Shown here: one piece after another, positions 24,820 to 38,412 of the stretch
Position numbering within the stretch: the stretch's first letter is position 1
Layout: every line of letters starts with the position of its first letter
Assembly: GCA_016617855.1 (NCBI GenBank)
Contig: JAECUM010003654.1
Location: forward strand, 1-64,000
DNA length: 64,000 bases
Direction of reading: 5' to 3'
Origin: Megalonaias nervosa
Taxonomy: Eukaryota; Mollusca; Bivalvia; Unionida; Unionidae
Notes under the pieces: model-generated
What the model was told of the DNA's origin: nothing
Seen by the model: the letters and a program-made list of their open reading frames with translations, nothing else
The model's database searches: none
Made by a program: the position numbers and the translations under genes

Positions 24820-25700
24820 TTAGAGCTTGATGTAGACTCGGGTGGATATGTTTGCGTTTGAGCGTCCTTCGTTGCTCTGGGATTGTTTTTCACTACAGTG
24901 GAGAAGGATGGGCCAGGAATGTTTTGTCTGTACAAGCGTTCTGGCCTCTGGATAGGGAATGGTAGCTGTGTATTTTACCCTCTGTATTTCCTTCTCCTGT
25001 TTCCAAGTATCACAATCCTTTTTAACTGGCGTGGTGCTCCTTTCCACAGTTGACACAATGCGGAGTTGCTCTACACTCAAATTCCCGATGAAAATGGTCT
25101 CCGCATCGGCCACATATTTGGCTTTTTGAGCATCGGTCTTCGTGATTGCCATATTTCTGACATTTATGGCATCGAAGGGGGTTAGGTATGTAAATCTCAA
25201 CCTTCACTTGCAAAAAGCCAACTTTGACCAATCTGGGTACTGTTGGTTTGTTGAAGGTGAGTACAAATGTGTTGATGTCCTGCATATTGTTGTTACGTTT
25301 AATTCGTATTCTGCGAAGCGCAGTGACACCTTCGTTTTTTATCCCTTCAATGATATCTTTGTCGCTTACTCCAGCCAAGTCTCGACAGCGAATCACGCCT
25401 TTGGACGAATTGAGTTTCGTATGAGCGAATGAGGTCACCGGAATATCGAAGAATGTCTTCATTTTCCGGATGTTCTCTGTCTGACCCCGTAGCTCACATT
25501 CAAAAAGTAGGCAGCCCGATTTCAACTTTTTAACACTTTTTGGTGTACCAATCAATCCCGTAATTGTCTTTTCAATAACAAACGGAGAGAGTGAGCAAGC
25601 GGTTTTGAATCGTCTTTAGACTGTATAACCATGAAGCGTGGAAATGAATCCACACCACATGGTTCGTCATCTTAGCCAGATCCGGTTTTGGTACGTTTGA
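24820..25700 (-). pseudogene. LINE ORF1 (gag-like, CCHC zinc knuckles), broken
   Basis: The main frame at 25555-25022 contains a LINE ORF1 core (GCLLFECELRGQ, NTFVLTFNKPTVPRLVKVGF) and a cysteine-rich end with three knuckle-like groups: CHKCQKYGNHEDRC, CGRCGDHFHREFEC and CVNCGKEH. It ends at TAG (25022), but the sequence resumes in another frame with DCDTWKQEKEIQRVKYT (24820-25200 frame), which is the usual segment after the knuckles. Upstream, an RFMVIQSKDDSKPLAHS-like piece near 25630-25580 in another frame is probably the N-terminus, so the 5' limit is uncertain. The protein would bind the element RNA. Confidence 0.8.
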
Positions 25701-26275
25701 GTTGATTTTTTTGGAAATATTCATGTTGGTGTGTTTAAAATTCAGCACCCTTGCTCCCCGCCCACCAAGGAGCCCAACAAGGGGACACTTTTCAAGTGCC
25801 AGAGATACACAGATGTTATACTCAGTAGGTAAAATCACCTCCTGATTCATCCCGTAAGACATACTCTGTCGGTAAAATTACCTCCCGATTGACCCGTTGA
25901 GCCACCGCCTTCTAGGAAGTCTTCAAAGACTTGGAAAAGGGAAAGTTAAAGGGATAGAATGTAGGGGTAACGGTGGTATCAAGAGAGATACAAGGAGAAA
26001 GATAAAGAAAGTGAGCGAGTAAGTAAAGACCTCCGAGGGCTTGGCGTGACCAGCCGATTTGTCGAGACAGGGCCCATCCCAACTACCCGTCTAGAAGAAG
26101 TAGAGGCCAAAGTAGTGTATTGTATCGGAAATCCTCTGCTCAACTACCAGGATCCTTTCCTCCCCTGACACGGGTCGCAACCCACGTCAAACAGGTTGCA
26201 TCTACTTAATTGCCTCTTACGACACGTAGCGAGGACACGTCGGGCCAATTCTACAACCCCGGACCCGCAGGGGGA

Positions 26276-26290
26276 ATTAAACCAAAGATG
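26276..26290. repeat. Target-site duplication, 5' side of the LINE
   Basis: ATTAAACCAAAGATG, partner of the copy at 20572-20586 (one mismatch). Confidence 0.85.
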
Positions 26291-28544
<2,254 letters not shown>

Positions 28545-28617
28545 AGTTATTAGTCCATTGACTTTTCAGGTCAAGTGCATTGTGCTGAATAATGGCGTTT
28601 AGCCCCCAAACAACAAC
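28545..28617 (+). mobile_element. SINE 3' end, third copy of the family
   Basis: 'gtgctgaataatggcgttta' followed by 'gcccccaaacaacaacaac' matches the 3' body and (AAC)n tail of the SINEs at 10.8 and 19.2 kb. Upstream body and head are not recognisable, so it is 5'-truncated or decayed. Confidence 0.65.
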
Positions 28618-30831
28618 AACAACAATACCCATATCCCTCTTTGCAGTATGGAAGTCTCAGTGCAGGGGGAGATAAGTACTTTTTGCATATATAAGTTAGA
28701 ATCGATTGCATCATGACATAATGTTTGAGCCAAATATATTCTGTGACGTAAATGTTCTGCTGGGTTTATGCCAAATGTATATTCATTGCTTACTCACGGT
28801 TCAACAGCCTTGTAAAATGATCTTGCATGAAATTTCTTCATACTCTGGTAATTTTGACTGGTATACAAATTTTTCTCAAGAGAGTGTATCAATAATTCTT
28901 TTGATTTGTAGAGTGTAAATTGTCGAAAGTGTGGATCATTCATTCCTATCGGAATACCGATTGCCCTAGACAAAATCAGAGTTCTAAGCATTCAGCAAAG
29001 AAGGGAAAGACAAGTTCCTTGTCTTTAATGGACTTAAGAACAGGAAAAATGATGACCCCTCTTTCCATGCTGTTGATGTTGGCACCACTAGGACAATATT
29101 GAATAGTTAGGAACATTGGGTTTTTATATCAGGCTAAAATTCACTCTAAAGCACATTATTTGCTTAACATTGTGGTACTTTCTTTGGTTGCCATATTAGA
29201 TAATAAAATTTTCAAACTGCGTCGGTATTCACAAGAAGACTTACCCTCAAGTGGATTCGGCCATGCATAATAATATTGTGTGTTTTGCGGTCCCAAGCGG
29301 GTGGGGATGGGGTGGTCAGTGTGCATGACACAAAGCGACATTGTCTAATTGAGAATATAATTATCTTTTCATATAGGCCTATAGAGAATTACTGGAATTT
29401 CAAATTTGATGACAAAAATAAGAAAAGAAAACATATTTTCATTGAAGCATTTAATACCCCTACAAACTAAACAGTTGGTAGATTTAGCATTGTCCAACAC
29501 CATCACCACATACGTTTGCCAACACTCACACAAACATAACCAGATGGACGTTACGTGAATACAAATTAATTCAAGGTACTGTCTTTAAAATCCATTTGAC
29601 AGTTGAGTATTTCTTAATTAGATGCAGTCTTTGCTGCTCACACTAGTTAGGTGAAACGGATGGGGTTGGGGGGTTGGGTGCTAGGCATGTTGGCTGAAGG
29701 TAATGAAGTGCTATTTTATATTCATCATCAAATTTCCCCGAAGCCGTTGTTGAACTTCTTTCTCAACAAAGAGAAACATCTTTCTTCATCTGCATTGATG
29801 TAAGGCAGTGCCAAATATGTTCAATGGTGTAGCTATGTCGACGAATGTAGTAGAAGCCAGATTGACTGACATCAGCATAGTGTTTGCAGTGTGTGTCAAT
29901 AATAATATGATCACCCTTACTGCTGCCATTTACAATGTCAAACTCCATACTGCTCACTTTGCAGATGGCACACCATTTCCTGAATCACAGATATGTTTAG
30001 CCTTTTTGCATTAAAAATGAATCACACTTGTACACTATTGCGACTACCGAAACAATCGTATTTTGCGCTTTCTATATAGAGTGAAATTCGAGAGAAATTT
30101 TGCCGCTTAATACGAACCTGGTAATAATCTTTAATAAAGATGGCTCAAACTTTCCCATTCAAAGCAATTCTATGAAATAACTTGTTCGTCAGCACGAATC
30201 TATATGACTTGCCTATAACTTTAAACAAATTGAGTTGTTCCACGTTACCTATGCAAGGTAGCCTAATGGGACTCTCCCAAAAGCAGTCTTAAAAGGATTT
30301 AATACAGCTACATCCTTTCCTAATTCATTTCAGGAGTCTGTGAAATGGTGGTTGCTTAAGTGTGAACACCTTAACTTTTAATTGCTACTGACCTAATCTA
30401 TTGCATAAACTGCCCAGAGGATAGTTTGAAACGCGCCCTCAGCAGAACTGTCTACTGTTATAAAGACTGCATGATAGGGGCATATATAGTGATGGCCATC
30501 GCTATCTCTGCGTTTATTTTAAATTTGTTTTTCTCAGACTACTGAAAATCGTGTTTTTCGAAACACAACCGTGTTGTGGGTTTGGGAGTCAAAAATCGTG
30601 TTTTGCGGATGACACTTCGTGCTACGGTAGGTATCTCGAGTGATGCATTGCATGTAATAATAGAAATTAAATTTTTCTGGCTTAAACTTTGTTCTTATTA
30701 AAAATTGCGAAGCTGTTGTGAAGTAAGGTGGCAACTCAGTCTACACTGGCTAGATGCCCGACACATTTAAATTAGCATACATTGTGGTTGTTTTTTATTT
30801 CCAAAGAAGCGATTAATGAAGACATCAACCA
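28618..30831. other. Non-coding, no feature seen
   Basis: Short frames only (all under 70 codons) and without domains. No repeat array. Confidence 0.5.
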
Positions 30832-31015
30832 AGGCGGCTAATTGTTTAGCATGTCAGACACTCCTGAAAGAGAGCGGGTTCAAATACTACCATCGAATCA
30901 ACCTGGGTCGGCTACATTGTTGTGTCCTTTCCAAGGGCACTTAGTGTTCAATCTCTTTAATAGTTCTGAATAATTGCTTGTGTCTGCTGTACCATTAAAC
31001 ACCAAAGAAAATCGT
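30832..31015 (+). mobile_element. tRNA-derived SINE of a second type
   Basis: A tRNA-like head has an A-box region 'ggctaattgtttagcatg' (30838) and a B box 'gcgggttcaaatac' (about 30878). A central block 'gttgtgtcctttccaagggc' plus 'acttagtg' follows, then a 3' end 'accattaaacaccaaagaaa'. The body differs from the 10.8/19.2/28.5-kb family. The central block resembles conserved SINE domains shared among invertebrates; I cannot name which. Confidence 0.65.
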
Positions 31016-31289
31016 GGTACATTGGTACGCAACTGTCGCAATTCGTTTCGGTACAAATTCTTTAATATCGGTATTTTACCTCGAATTGTATATTAGTTAG
31101 TGTGATAGTGGAAGTAGCTGTATTTATTCAGTATTTAACATGCTATGGAAGTAACCAGTCAATTTCTTGTCTTGGTATGGCTGGCAGTCAGTCATCATTG
31201 AATCGTGATCACGTGCCAAATACGCTTGTAATGAGTTATCTCTGGAATCACTCTGGTTGCAAGTGTAACCAGAATGATGAAGATTATCA

Positions 31290-32657
31290 ATCACTGACAA
31301 TATGTCTCATTTGGTTCGAAAGTGTCGCATATTCCAGAAGGACGCACATGTTTTTCAATGATCCATCTGTGAATGGCGTCACATGATAGATTAACCTTCA
31401 TCATGGTGATGGGTGATGAGTCTGACAACGTCTGGTGAGACATTGTATCCCATGTGTATGATTCGTCTGTCTGCGGAAATCTCGTTAATATCTTTGACAC
31501 ATTCGGGGACATTTATGCAATTGTGGATAAATTCCATGTGTTTGCGGGCAGTTTTGTGGAGTCGATCAGCTGCCTCTGATGTAGCATCGCTGGAAGATTT
31601 CGTCCTTTACTTATCAAGGTTGTGGAATCGCTTATGCTAAACTGACCGATACATTTGTCCCAGTAAAGTCAGTTGTGAGATAACAATGCGGGTCACGGAT
31701 GATTCGCACAAACATATTCCACAACCCACACACGAGAACGTCGGCGGTACTCTAAGTCCAACGAATATTTGCAAAACCATGCATATCAACCTCTAGAAAT
31801 ATTATCTACATGTTGTAGTTGTCCAGGATCACCATAAACCACGGGAAAATATTTTCTCTGGGTTGTCAAACATCATATCGTCGTACACGACAAGGCTAGT
31901 ATGTACGTGTGTAGATCGTCAATGGCGGGGGAATTATAGATCGTGGAAACGAACTGAATTGTTGATAAAAAAGATGTTATCGACGTCGTAAGAGCTTCCG
32001 CGAAAAAAATCGTTGAATACATCATTAACACAGTTGATAGTCAACGTTAACTATCGCACAATCAAATTCTGCAACTCTTACATGTTTGAGCCTTATCCAG
32101 TCTAGCTAATGATCAAAAGTTGTATAAGTCAGCAATGCCTACGTATTGGGTGCGATGCTACAAAAACATGTACCGCGAACCAAGCTCGGGTTCGAACAAA
32201 TAATGAACAGGCCGCAATAGACCCAGCTTGCCTCCAATGTGGAGCAAATAATTTTACGTTCGTGTTACCTCCGGCTCAATCGGTGGATCTTAAAGAAACT
32301 TGTCGGTGATATAGTTGCCGCGCTAACGATGCTATCTGGGTGACCGTGGAGTAAATATCTTGGTGAAAATCATATCCCTGGACATAATTACTGCGGGCCT
32401 GGGATACGGTTGGATATATGAATATATTCCAATAATCGGCGCCACGAGATGTATCTGTAAACCGCTTCATTTGTGCATGTTACCGACATAATCTCGCATA
32501 TAAAGCACCAAGCCATATCAGTGTGCGTGAATACGCCAACGTAGATCTCATCCATGACTTGAATTCGAGAAATTATCCACTCGGATAAATAATTGCCAGC
32601 TGAATCATTAAAGGGGATATGAAGGCCAAGAGCCATCCGGATGGGGACAAAGTCCAC
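31290..32657 (-). pseudogene. Unidentified decayed gene within the Polinton-like block
   Basis: Coherent protein-like sequence runs on the minus strand but changes frame several times. The stretches are 32657-32388 and 32470-32276, joined by a frameshift near 32465; a segment near 32040-31870; one near 31855-31740; and one near 31560-31390 (HMEFIHNCINVPECVKDI). Near 31816-31833 the reading GDPGQL, preceded by VVYDD about 20 residues earlier, looks like motifs II and III of a superfamily-1 helicase. I do not see a Walker A motif, so this is only a suggestion. The apparent start at 32657 is a GTG inside an open frame and is not a real start codon. It may be more than one gene. Confidence 0.45.
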
Positions 32658-32688
32658 TCATTGGAGGTAAAACCGTAATATAACAAGC

Positions 32689-33190
32689 ATGGATGCGAAA
32701 TTGACCTCAATATACTACCGTCCGAGTGGGTATAAGAAGGGTGAGAGTGGCTTGCTTTACAAGCATTGTGGCAGATTTACTTTGTCATCACAAGTCAAAT
32801 GTTTCGTTGATGGGTTCACAAACAAATATATACTAATCTTCGAAGATGTTGCCAGCAGATACAAGGAAGGCGAGCCGTTGAGGTCTAAACGTATTTGTTC
32901 ACCTTCACTGCTAACATTACCTCAAGTGGATGGAGGCTAAGGATTTCTCGGAGTCGGTGCTGCCTTATTGGTGAAACATATTGTGGACATGTTGTGATGA
33001 AGCCATCGTTGATAGATTCAACCGTAAAACTTGCAGAACGATTATTCGGGCACCAATATGCACAAGAAGTGTTGATGAATCGTGAACTGATGACGCGGCT
33101 TCGGTCGGTCATAGGAGTATTGAAAATGAAACAACATTATGGTTGGGTGAGACCCGGTGACGCGATTAGGAAGAATACTGTCGCGACCTA
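32689..33190 (+). pseudogene. Retroviral-type (rve) integrase, Polinton class, frameshifted
   Basis: ATG at 32689 opens MDAKLTSIYYRPSGYKKG, the usual N-terminal start of this class. FEDVASRYKEGEPLRSK (about 32850-32900) covers the region of the first catalytic Asp, and LPQVDGG with EFLG-like sequence (about 32918-32950, after a stop at 32938) covers the second. In another frame, KLAERLFGHQYAQE (about 33025-33070) and RPGDAIRKNTVA (about 33150-33185) are the C-terminal hallmarks. A stretch between the N-terminal part and the DVASRYK segment seems to be missing. The enzyme would join element ends to target DNA. At least one stop and two shifts inactivate it. It lies head-to-head with the minus-strand remnant at 32657. 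Confidence 0.75.
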
Positions 33191-33479
33191 AAAGTCTGTT
33201 TTACAACCACCGGCAATAGACCGATTCGGAAACAATTTTGTTTGGTAGCTATATTGACCGGGAGAGAAGCAATTTGGACAATATGGTGCTTTTAACACAT
33301 TACGGTCTGTCGATATGTTTACGATCTTGGACCCAATAGACATTCCACGGTAACGACCACACTACCTTTTTGAGCCCGCTGAGGATCGGCGAAGCCTCCA
33401 ATTAGGGCATTCATGCGAGAGCAATTACAAGTTTTTCCAGTAAATAAGGAAAACTACCGCGAAGAAAAAAATTATTTTA

Positions 33480-34300
33480 GGATCCACAAGTACCCGTACA
33501 CATAAGAGGCTGCACCGTCGGGGAGCATCCATCGTTTTCTATTCAGCTGGACAAATATATCTTGGTGCAGCGATATGTACCCAGGCGATGTGTCTTTGAA
33601 TGAATAAAATTTGCCACGTTTGCGAATTTGTGCCGCTCGCATGGACATTCCAAGTACATGTTTTGCTTGAAATCTTTCGCGACTACAACCCAGGGAAATC
33701 GTTTGGCCTACATGATATTTTTACCAGCTTTAACTACCATCGAATACATGTTTGGCCCCAGTCGCGTGTATTTCTGGATGTTTTGCCGGCCCATTAATCC
33801 TTGAATTTCCTAGCAACTTTCTCGTGAATAGTTCTTCGGGTACTCGCTGGTGTCACATTATTAACCAGCGTCTCCTCGCCTGAGTCCACGTATGCATCAT
33901 TAGTGGTAATATGCATCAGCAATGAGTCCGTATCCATGTGCTGCATCGTTATGCTACAACGGCACCTCGGCTTGATCTAGTCATAGTTGAACTCGTACAT
34001 GAGCAGTTTAGATACGTCCGCCACAGACAGGCCAACATAGACTGGTTATGTCAGCTTCAAGTTTGTTTTTCTTCATGTGGGTCGTAATGAATTCACCATC
34101 GGAGATCTTCTGGGTGTTTCGGGGTGGCAATTAGCCTGTTGGATTTTGTTGTTCACGCGCACAAGATCCATGCCGATTCGCTGCAGCAGGTTCTGAATGA
34201 CTTTCACAAACACATGGGCTTGAAGAAGTGTTTTTCAGATTCATGGGTATATGGGTCCATCCACGCGCGTTGACTAAACCGTAGCAGCCATTAAAGTAGC
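33480..34300 (-). pseudogene. Family-B DNA polymerase (protein-primed type), C-terminal part, broken
   Basis: On the minus strand the conserved order of the viral/Polinton PolB C-terminus is visible in three frames. VYVGLSVADVSKLLMYEFNY (about 34060-33985) is the P-Y-V-G...SK..MY block. MDTDSLL (about 33940) is the motif C region with both catalytic Asp. YTRLGPNMYSM (about 33765) is the 'GLRPKMY'-type segment. KRWMLPDGAASYVYGYL (about 33540-33485) is the final KR..l.DG....YGh block. Stops occur at about 33977 and 33795, with further shifts near 34190-34080. The N-terminal exonuclease region is not recognised upstream. It would have replicated the element DNA. Confidence 0.7.
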
Positions 34301-34680
34301 AATACAAACTGTCAGAGTTGCAGAGACAATGCTAATTCCACGTGGGAACTACATACATAATTAAGTTTCTTGCGAAAATTTGGTACAAGCTAGCACCATT
34401 CCGTGAACTTGCGTCTGGAATCATCCACGATTGCACTGATACCGGGACAGACACTCGCAGGATGTGAATGCCATTTGTATAATAATATCGAAGGCATTTC
34501 TCTAGTTGTGTCGATCTTCCTCGCCTTCGCTGATCGTTTTAATATCTTTGATGTGGTCGCAGGATGTGTCGCTGTAGACGCTGTCTTAACTAGTTATTTC
34601 ATTGTCTTCGATTGGTGAATCAGTCAACGTCAGTGATTGAAAAATTTCTTGTTTAGTATGACGCAATGACTTTCTGGCAT

Positions 34681-37618
34681 TTTGTTATATTCTTCTCCAA
34701 GTTTTCCAACTCTATCTCTAAGCCGATTTATTTATTTGCTCTTGATATATATTTGAAAAATTACATTACATCTCTTGGGCCTCTTTGACAAAAAATTATA
34801 TGACCCATTCAAGCTAAAGAAGGATATAATATTTATTGTGACGCCACAAAAACAGCACTGGCCTGGTAATTTAATTTCCACATTTGCTGCAGAGGTGAAT
34901 TCTTTCATAATACTATATGTGTCAAAACCTCTTTGGTTTCAAATGACATTATATAATATCCCACTGCTATTCTTTAATAGCGAATCACTTATACTTTGTC
35001 GTTGACTGTTGATCCGTCTGCGACCTCACAGTATTGCAGCACTCAACCCATGACAAGATTCTACGTGTAATCCCGTGTGCGATAATCACAGATGCTCACG
35101 AGTGCGAAAATCCTGAGTAGGGAAAAGGTCATGGTCAATCCATAAAGGGTTTCGGAATTGAGGATCAAAAATGGATTCCATCTAAAATCCTCATTATAGT
35201 TTACTCCAGCAGACCAGACCACGCCAAAAGGGGATATGCAACAATCTCTCTCTGTAAGTTCTGTGGAGGGTTCCTGCTTCAGAACAGAGTTGTCATGGAA
35301 TCTGACTACTTTAGTGTCAAAGTATTATAAATGAACTAACACGTAATCGGTTTTCGTTTACCGCATACAGTGTGACCCGTGGGTGGTATATTTTCGTTTT
35401 AAGCGATTTCAAAATGCCGAGTTCGGTTCACCCAAAGCTGCACGAGTAAAGTACTTTCAGTGAGAAATCCGATTACCCCATGTTCTCTGTCTGTTGATTT
35501 TCAACCACAAACAGAGTAATTATAGAGTAAACTGTCCTTTTTTAAACATAATACAGCCAGTTTTATCAAGATGTCCACTTTTCGGGAGCAGTCTTCAGCA
35601 TTATTTCTTGCTATCCGTTTTATGCGATAGAATTGTTTAATATATTGTAGGTTTCATAATTTGTTCGAAATTGCAGAGAGTATGACATATATCACGTAAC
35701 CTCATGCTATCACATAGCGTATAGTCTGTTTCTAGTTAGGGATCTTTTATAATCTAACAGACAATATGATTTCAATTACACGTTGCATGCATTAAAGGAC
35801 GAGTAATGTTCGAGTTCCTATAATTCAGTGAAATTATTCTTGTGGGACTCCGATTTATGCACGAAGGTGTTTATTATAGTAATAATATCATACGGAAGCT
35901 ATGTCGAAATCATTGAATGTGTAACAAAGCCATTTCATGTACGCGCATGTGTAGCGTATATTATTGCATTCATGTCTCGTGTACTACACGGCTCAGGCAT
36001 TATATCTTAAGCTGTTTTTGGATGGGGAGTGGTTGAATTCTGTGGGGTGTTCGTGCAAACCGATGCTGCTGTCTATGATGACGTTGGCTCAAAGGGCTGT
36101 AGTGATTTACTCGCAGTGAGGGACCAAAGCTTCGCGACCAATGGGTCTGCAAGGAATATGCTGGCTTTCGAAGGATCCTTCGGAAGACATGGAGGGGGTG
36201 GCCATGCGTGGCGGCTCCTAGTCCATTAGGCGAGAGCTGAGGAACCGGAAATACCTCATTGTTATCAACTGGACGCCAAGAGTTACGTACGTTCAATTGT
36301 TGAATCAAAAATTCAATATTACGTACGAGTGAAATCAAGAATTCAATATCTCAATATCGCTATATGAGTGAAAATCAATAATTACTTGTGGATGAAATAT
36401 CATTAATATTTTTGTACACATTCTATACTTTAATCGTCCTTGGTGACAGAAGCATACCTTGTTGACAGTTGTGTATAAATCATATGATGTGATACTATTG
36501 GTGATAAAATCATACATTTTGCATATTTATGTTTAAATTTTAAACATTTATCATCCATGCTGATAGATACATATATCAATCATATTAGTTTATAAGTTCC
36601 GTTCGTTGGTTTTTGTTTGAATACTCGTTTAAGTTAATGTTCTGATTATTTACAGGTAGGAATGATGTAATTTCTTTTCATCAGTTGTACGCTTCATTCT
36701 GTTAAATTCATTGTTGGACTTTATGCACACGAGTATGGTGTCAAGTTCATTCATCGTTCAGTTACATTATCAATAAACATCTCATTGACGAAATTGTTTT
36801 CAGCGTCTTCGTTAAATCCAATCCCTACCCAGTTTCCTCCAGCTGCAAGTGTTGCCTGACCAGTCATTGACTGAGCACTGGTCATCGGTCTTTGACCAAT
36901 CACTGACCATTAGAACCCCGAATGGTGGCAGGGATGAGGTTTATACCCCCTCCCGTTGAGATGGTGGGGATAAGGAGTTTGTGTATGCACACCAGGTTTG
37001 GAAACGGGATCTGCATCACTCTCTTTCCCAAGATCCTTTTTAATTCATACGGGATGTGCACACAGTGAAGTTAATTGTCCTTTCCATTTATTGTGCATTG
37101 TATATTGGATACCAGGGCTTTGACCTGAGAACAGTACTGACGCGCATCGGGTCACTAACCCACATCGTTTTCTTCTGTGGAGTCTTACAGAAATGGGGAA
37201 TGATAGAGCTTCCCCAGTATTTCAAAAAAGGTTCGAAACGTTTTCGTCTTACTGTTTAGTCTGTTACTGGGGTCAGTCCTTATATTCTGCGTGAGGTCTT
37301 ACGGGATGTTAATACCCCTATCGCTCATGTCTCCTCCTCCTCCTCAGGGAGGCACTGGGTCAGACATTACTAATAAGGACGGGGACAAGATCCTGGTTTA
37401 GCGGTCTTCTAAACCTGTTGGTAGAAATGGCACGATGCATGTGACATACCTTTTTTCAAATCATGATTTCTTAAGCAAGTAATGAATTACGAACAAAATG
37501 TAACAATAGGTATCAAAAACGTCTTTTCATCTCATCCATGACTTCCTCGCGATCTTGTATGCATATATTTAGATTCTGAGTAGTTGTCTTGTTTCTGAAT
37601 TCTTTGCAGCGCTTATGT

Positions 37619-37621
<3 letters not shown>
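34681..37621. other. Mostly non-coding; no assigned feature
   Basis: Sequence beyond the Polinton-like coding signal. A somewhat GC-richer stretch at 36000-36240 carries overlapping frames on both strands (112 codons minus, 66 codons plus) without domains. Another lies at 36810-37420, with a (TCC) patch near 37328-37345. These could be further decayed mobile DNA, but I cannot identify them. Confidence 0.4.

Positions 37622-37666
<45 letters not shown>
37622..37666. repeat. (GA)n microsatellite
   Basis: About 45 bp of pure GA followed by a G-rich end. Confidence 0.95.
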
Positions 37667-37672
<6 letters not shown>

Positions 37673-38354
37673 AGCGGGTGAGAAAATTAATGAAAGCATA
37701 AGTTTATTATGTGTAAGATTGCGTAAAATTAAGAAAGATATGTTTTTAAATAGATGTATTTCATGAAGAATAAGATGAACAATGTACGTTCCATCAGAAA
37801 ATCACATCCTGTCTCGTGAATAAATGCAGTTCTTCCACATAGAAATACAGTCCTCGTCGTATGAAACATTTTGAGGCATGAGAGACTTTATATCCATTGG
37901 AATTACGAATGATAATCCATCGTGTTTAAATACTCCACAGAATTCCCAGTTCAAGAGCATGACCTGAAACAAGGTGTTGATCTCTTTGTGTTTTTTCTGA
38001 GGTTTTTCTTTCACTAATGTGGCTTATCCTGATGACCCCATTTCCTGTGCCGTAGCCAGATAATGCTCATTTTTTGTCTCAAACATCACTCCATAACAGT
38101 GCTTGTTAACCGTAATTAATCTATTCCAGCGTGCATAGGTAATTTAGCAGCCAAATTTTATTTCCATGTTTTGAAAAGCGGTTTGGGTTTAATGTGATTT
38201 TTAAGATTGAAATTGAAATTTGGGATCGAATTTCTTTCGGTATTCGGAGCTGACTAGTATCGGTTTGCTGGGAAAAATAATGATATTAAAGGACAAATTG
38301 GCGACTAAAAATTTGGTTATGAGGGGATTCCGATATACTGAGGTTTCAGTTTTC

Positions 38355-38358
<4 letters not shown>

Positions 38359-38409
<51 letters not shown>
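38359..38409. repeat. (TA)n microsatellite
   Basis: About 51 bp of pure TA. The frame across it at 38201-38503 is an artefact. Confidence 0.95.

Positions 38410-38412
<3 letters not shown>

Larger units (their letters stand above)
20587..26275 (-). mobile_element. Full-length I-group non-LTR retrotransposon (LINE), inactive
   Basis: A 5.7-kb element on the minus strand. The 5' end (at 26275) opens 'ccccctgcgggtccgggg' and has a GC-richer leader. The order is then ORF1 with CCHC knuckles, ORF2 with endonuclease, reverse transcriptase and RNase H, a short 3' UTR, and a tail of CAAC/CAAT repeats at 20587-20604. The RNase H domain places it in the I group, Nimb-like from memory. Several frameshifts and premature stops make it non-functional. 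The matching 15-bp target-site duplication shows that both ends are intact. Confidence 0.9.
31102..34680. mobile_element. Polinton/Maverick-like (or adintovirus-like) remnant
   Basis: A block less AT-rich than its surroundings with decayed protein-coding sequence on both strands: an integrase on the plus strand (32689-33190), a family-B DNA polymerase C-terminus on the minus strand (33480-34300) and an unidentified minus-strand coding stretch (31290-32657). Retroviral-type integrase together with this kind of PolB is the hallmark of Polintons/Mavericks and adintoviruses. I recognise no capsid, protease or FtsK-type ATPase, and no terminal inverted repeats, so the limits are those of the coding signal. 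It is thoroughly broken by stops and frameshifts. Confidence 0.65.

Noticed and set aside
31102..34680. Endogenous herpesvirus-like insertion
   Set aside because: The polymerase signature is the protein-primed PolB type, and an rve integrase is present; both fit a Polinton-like element better.
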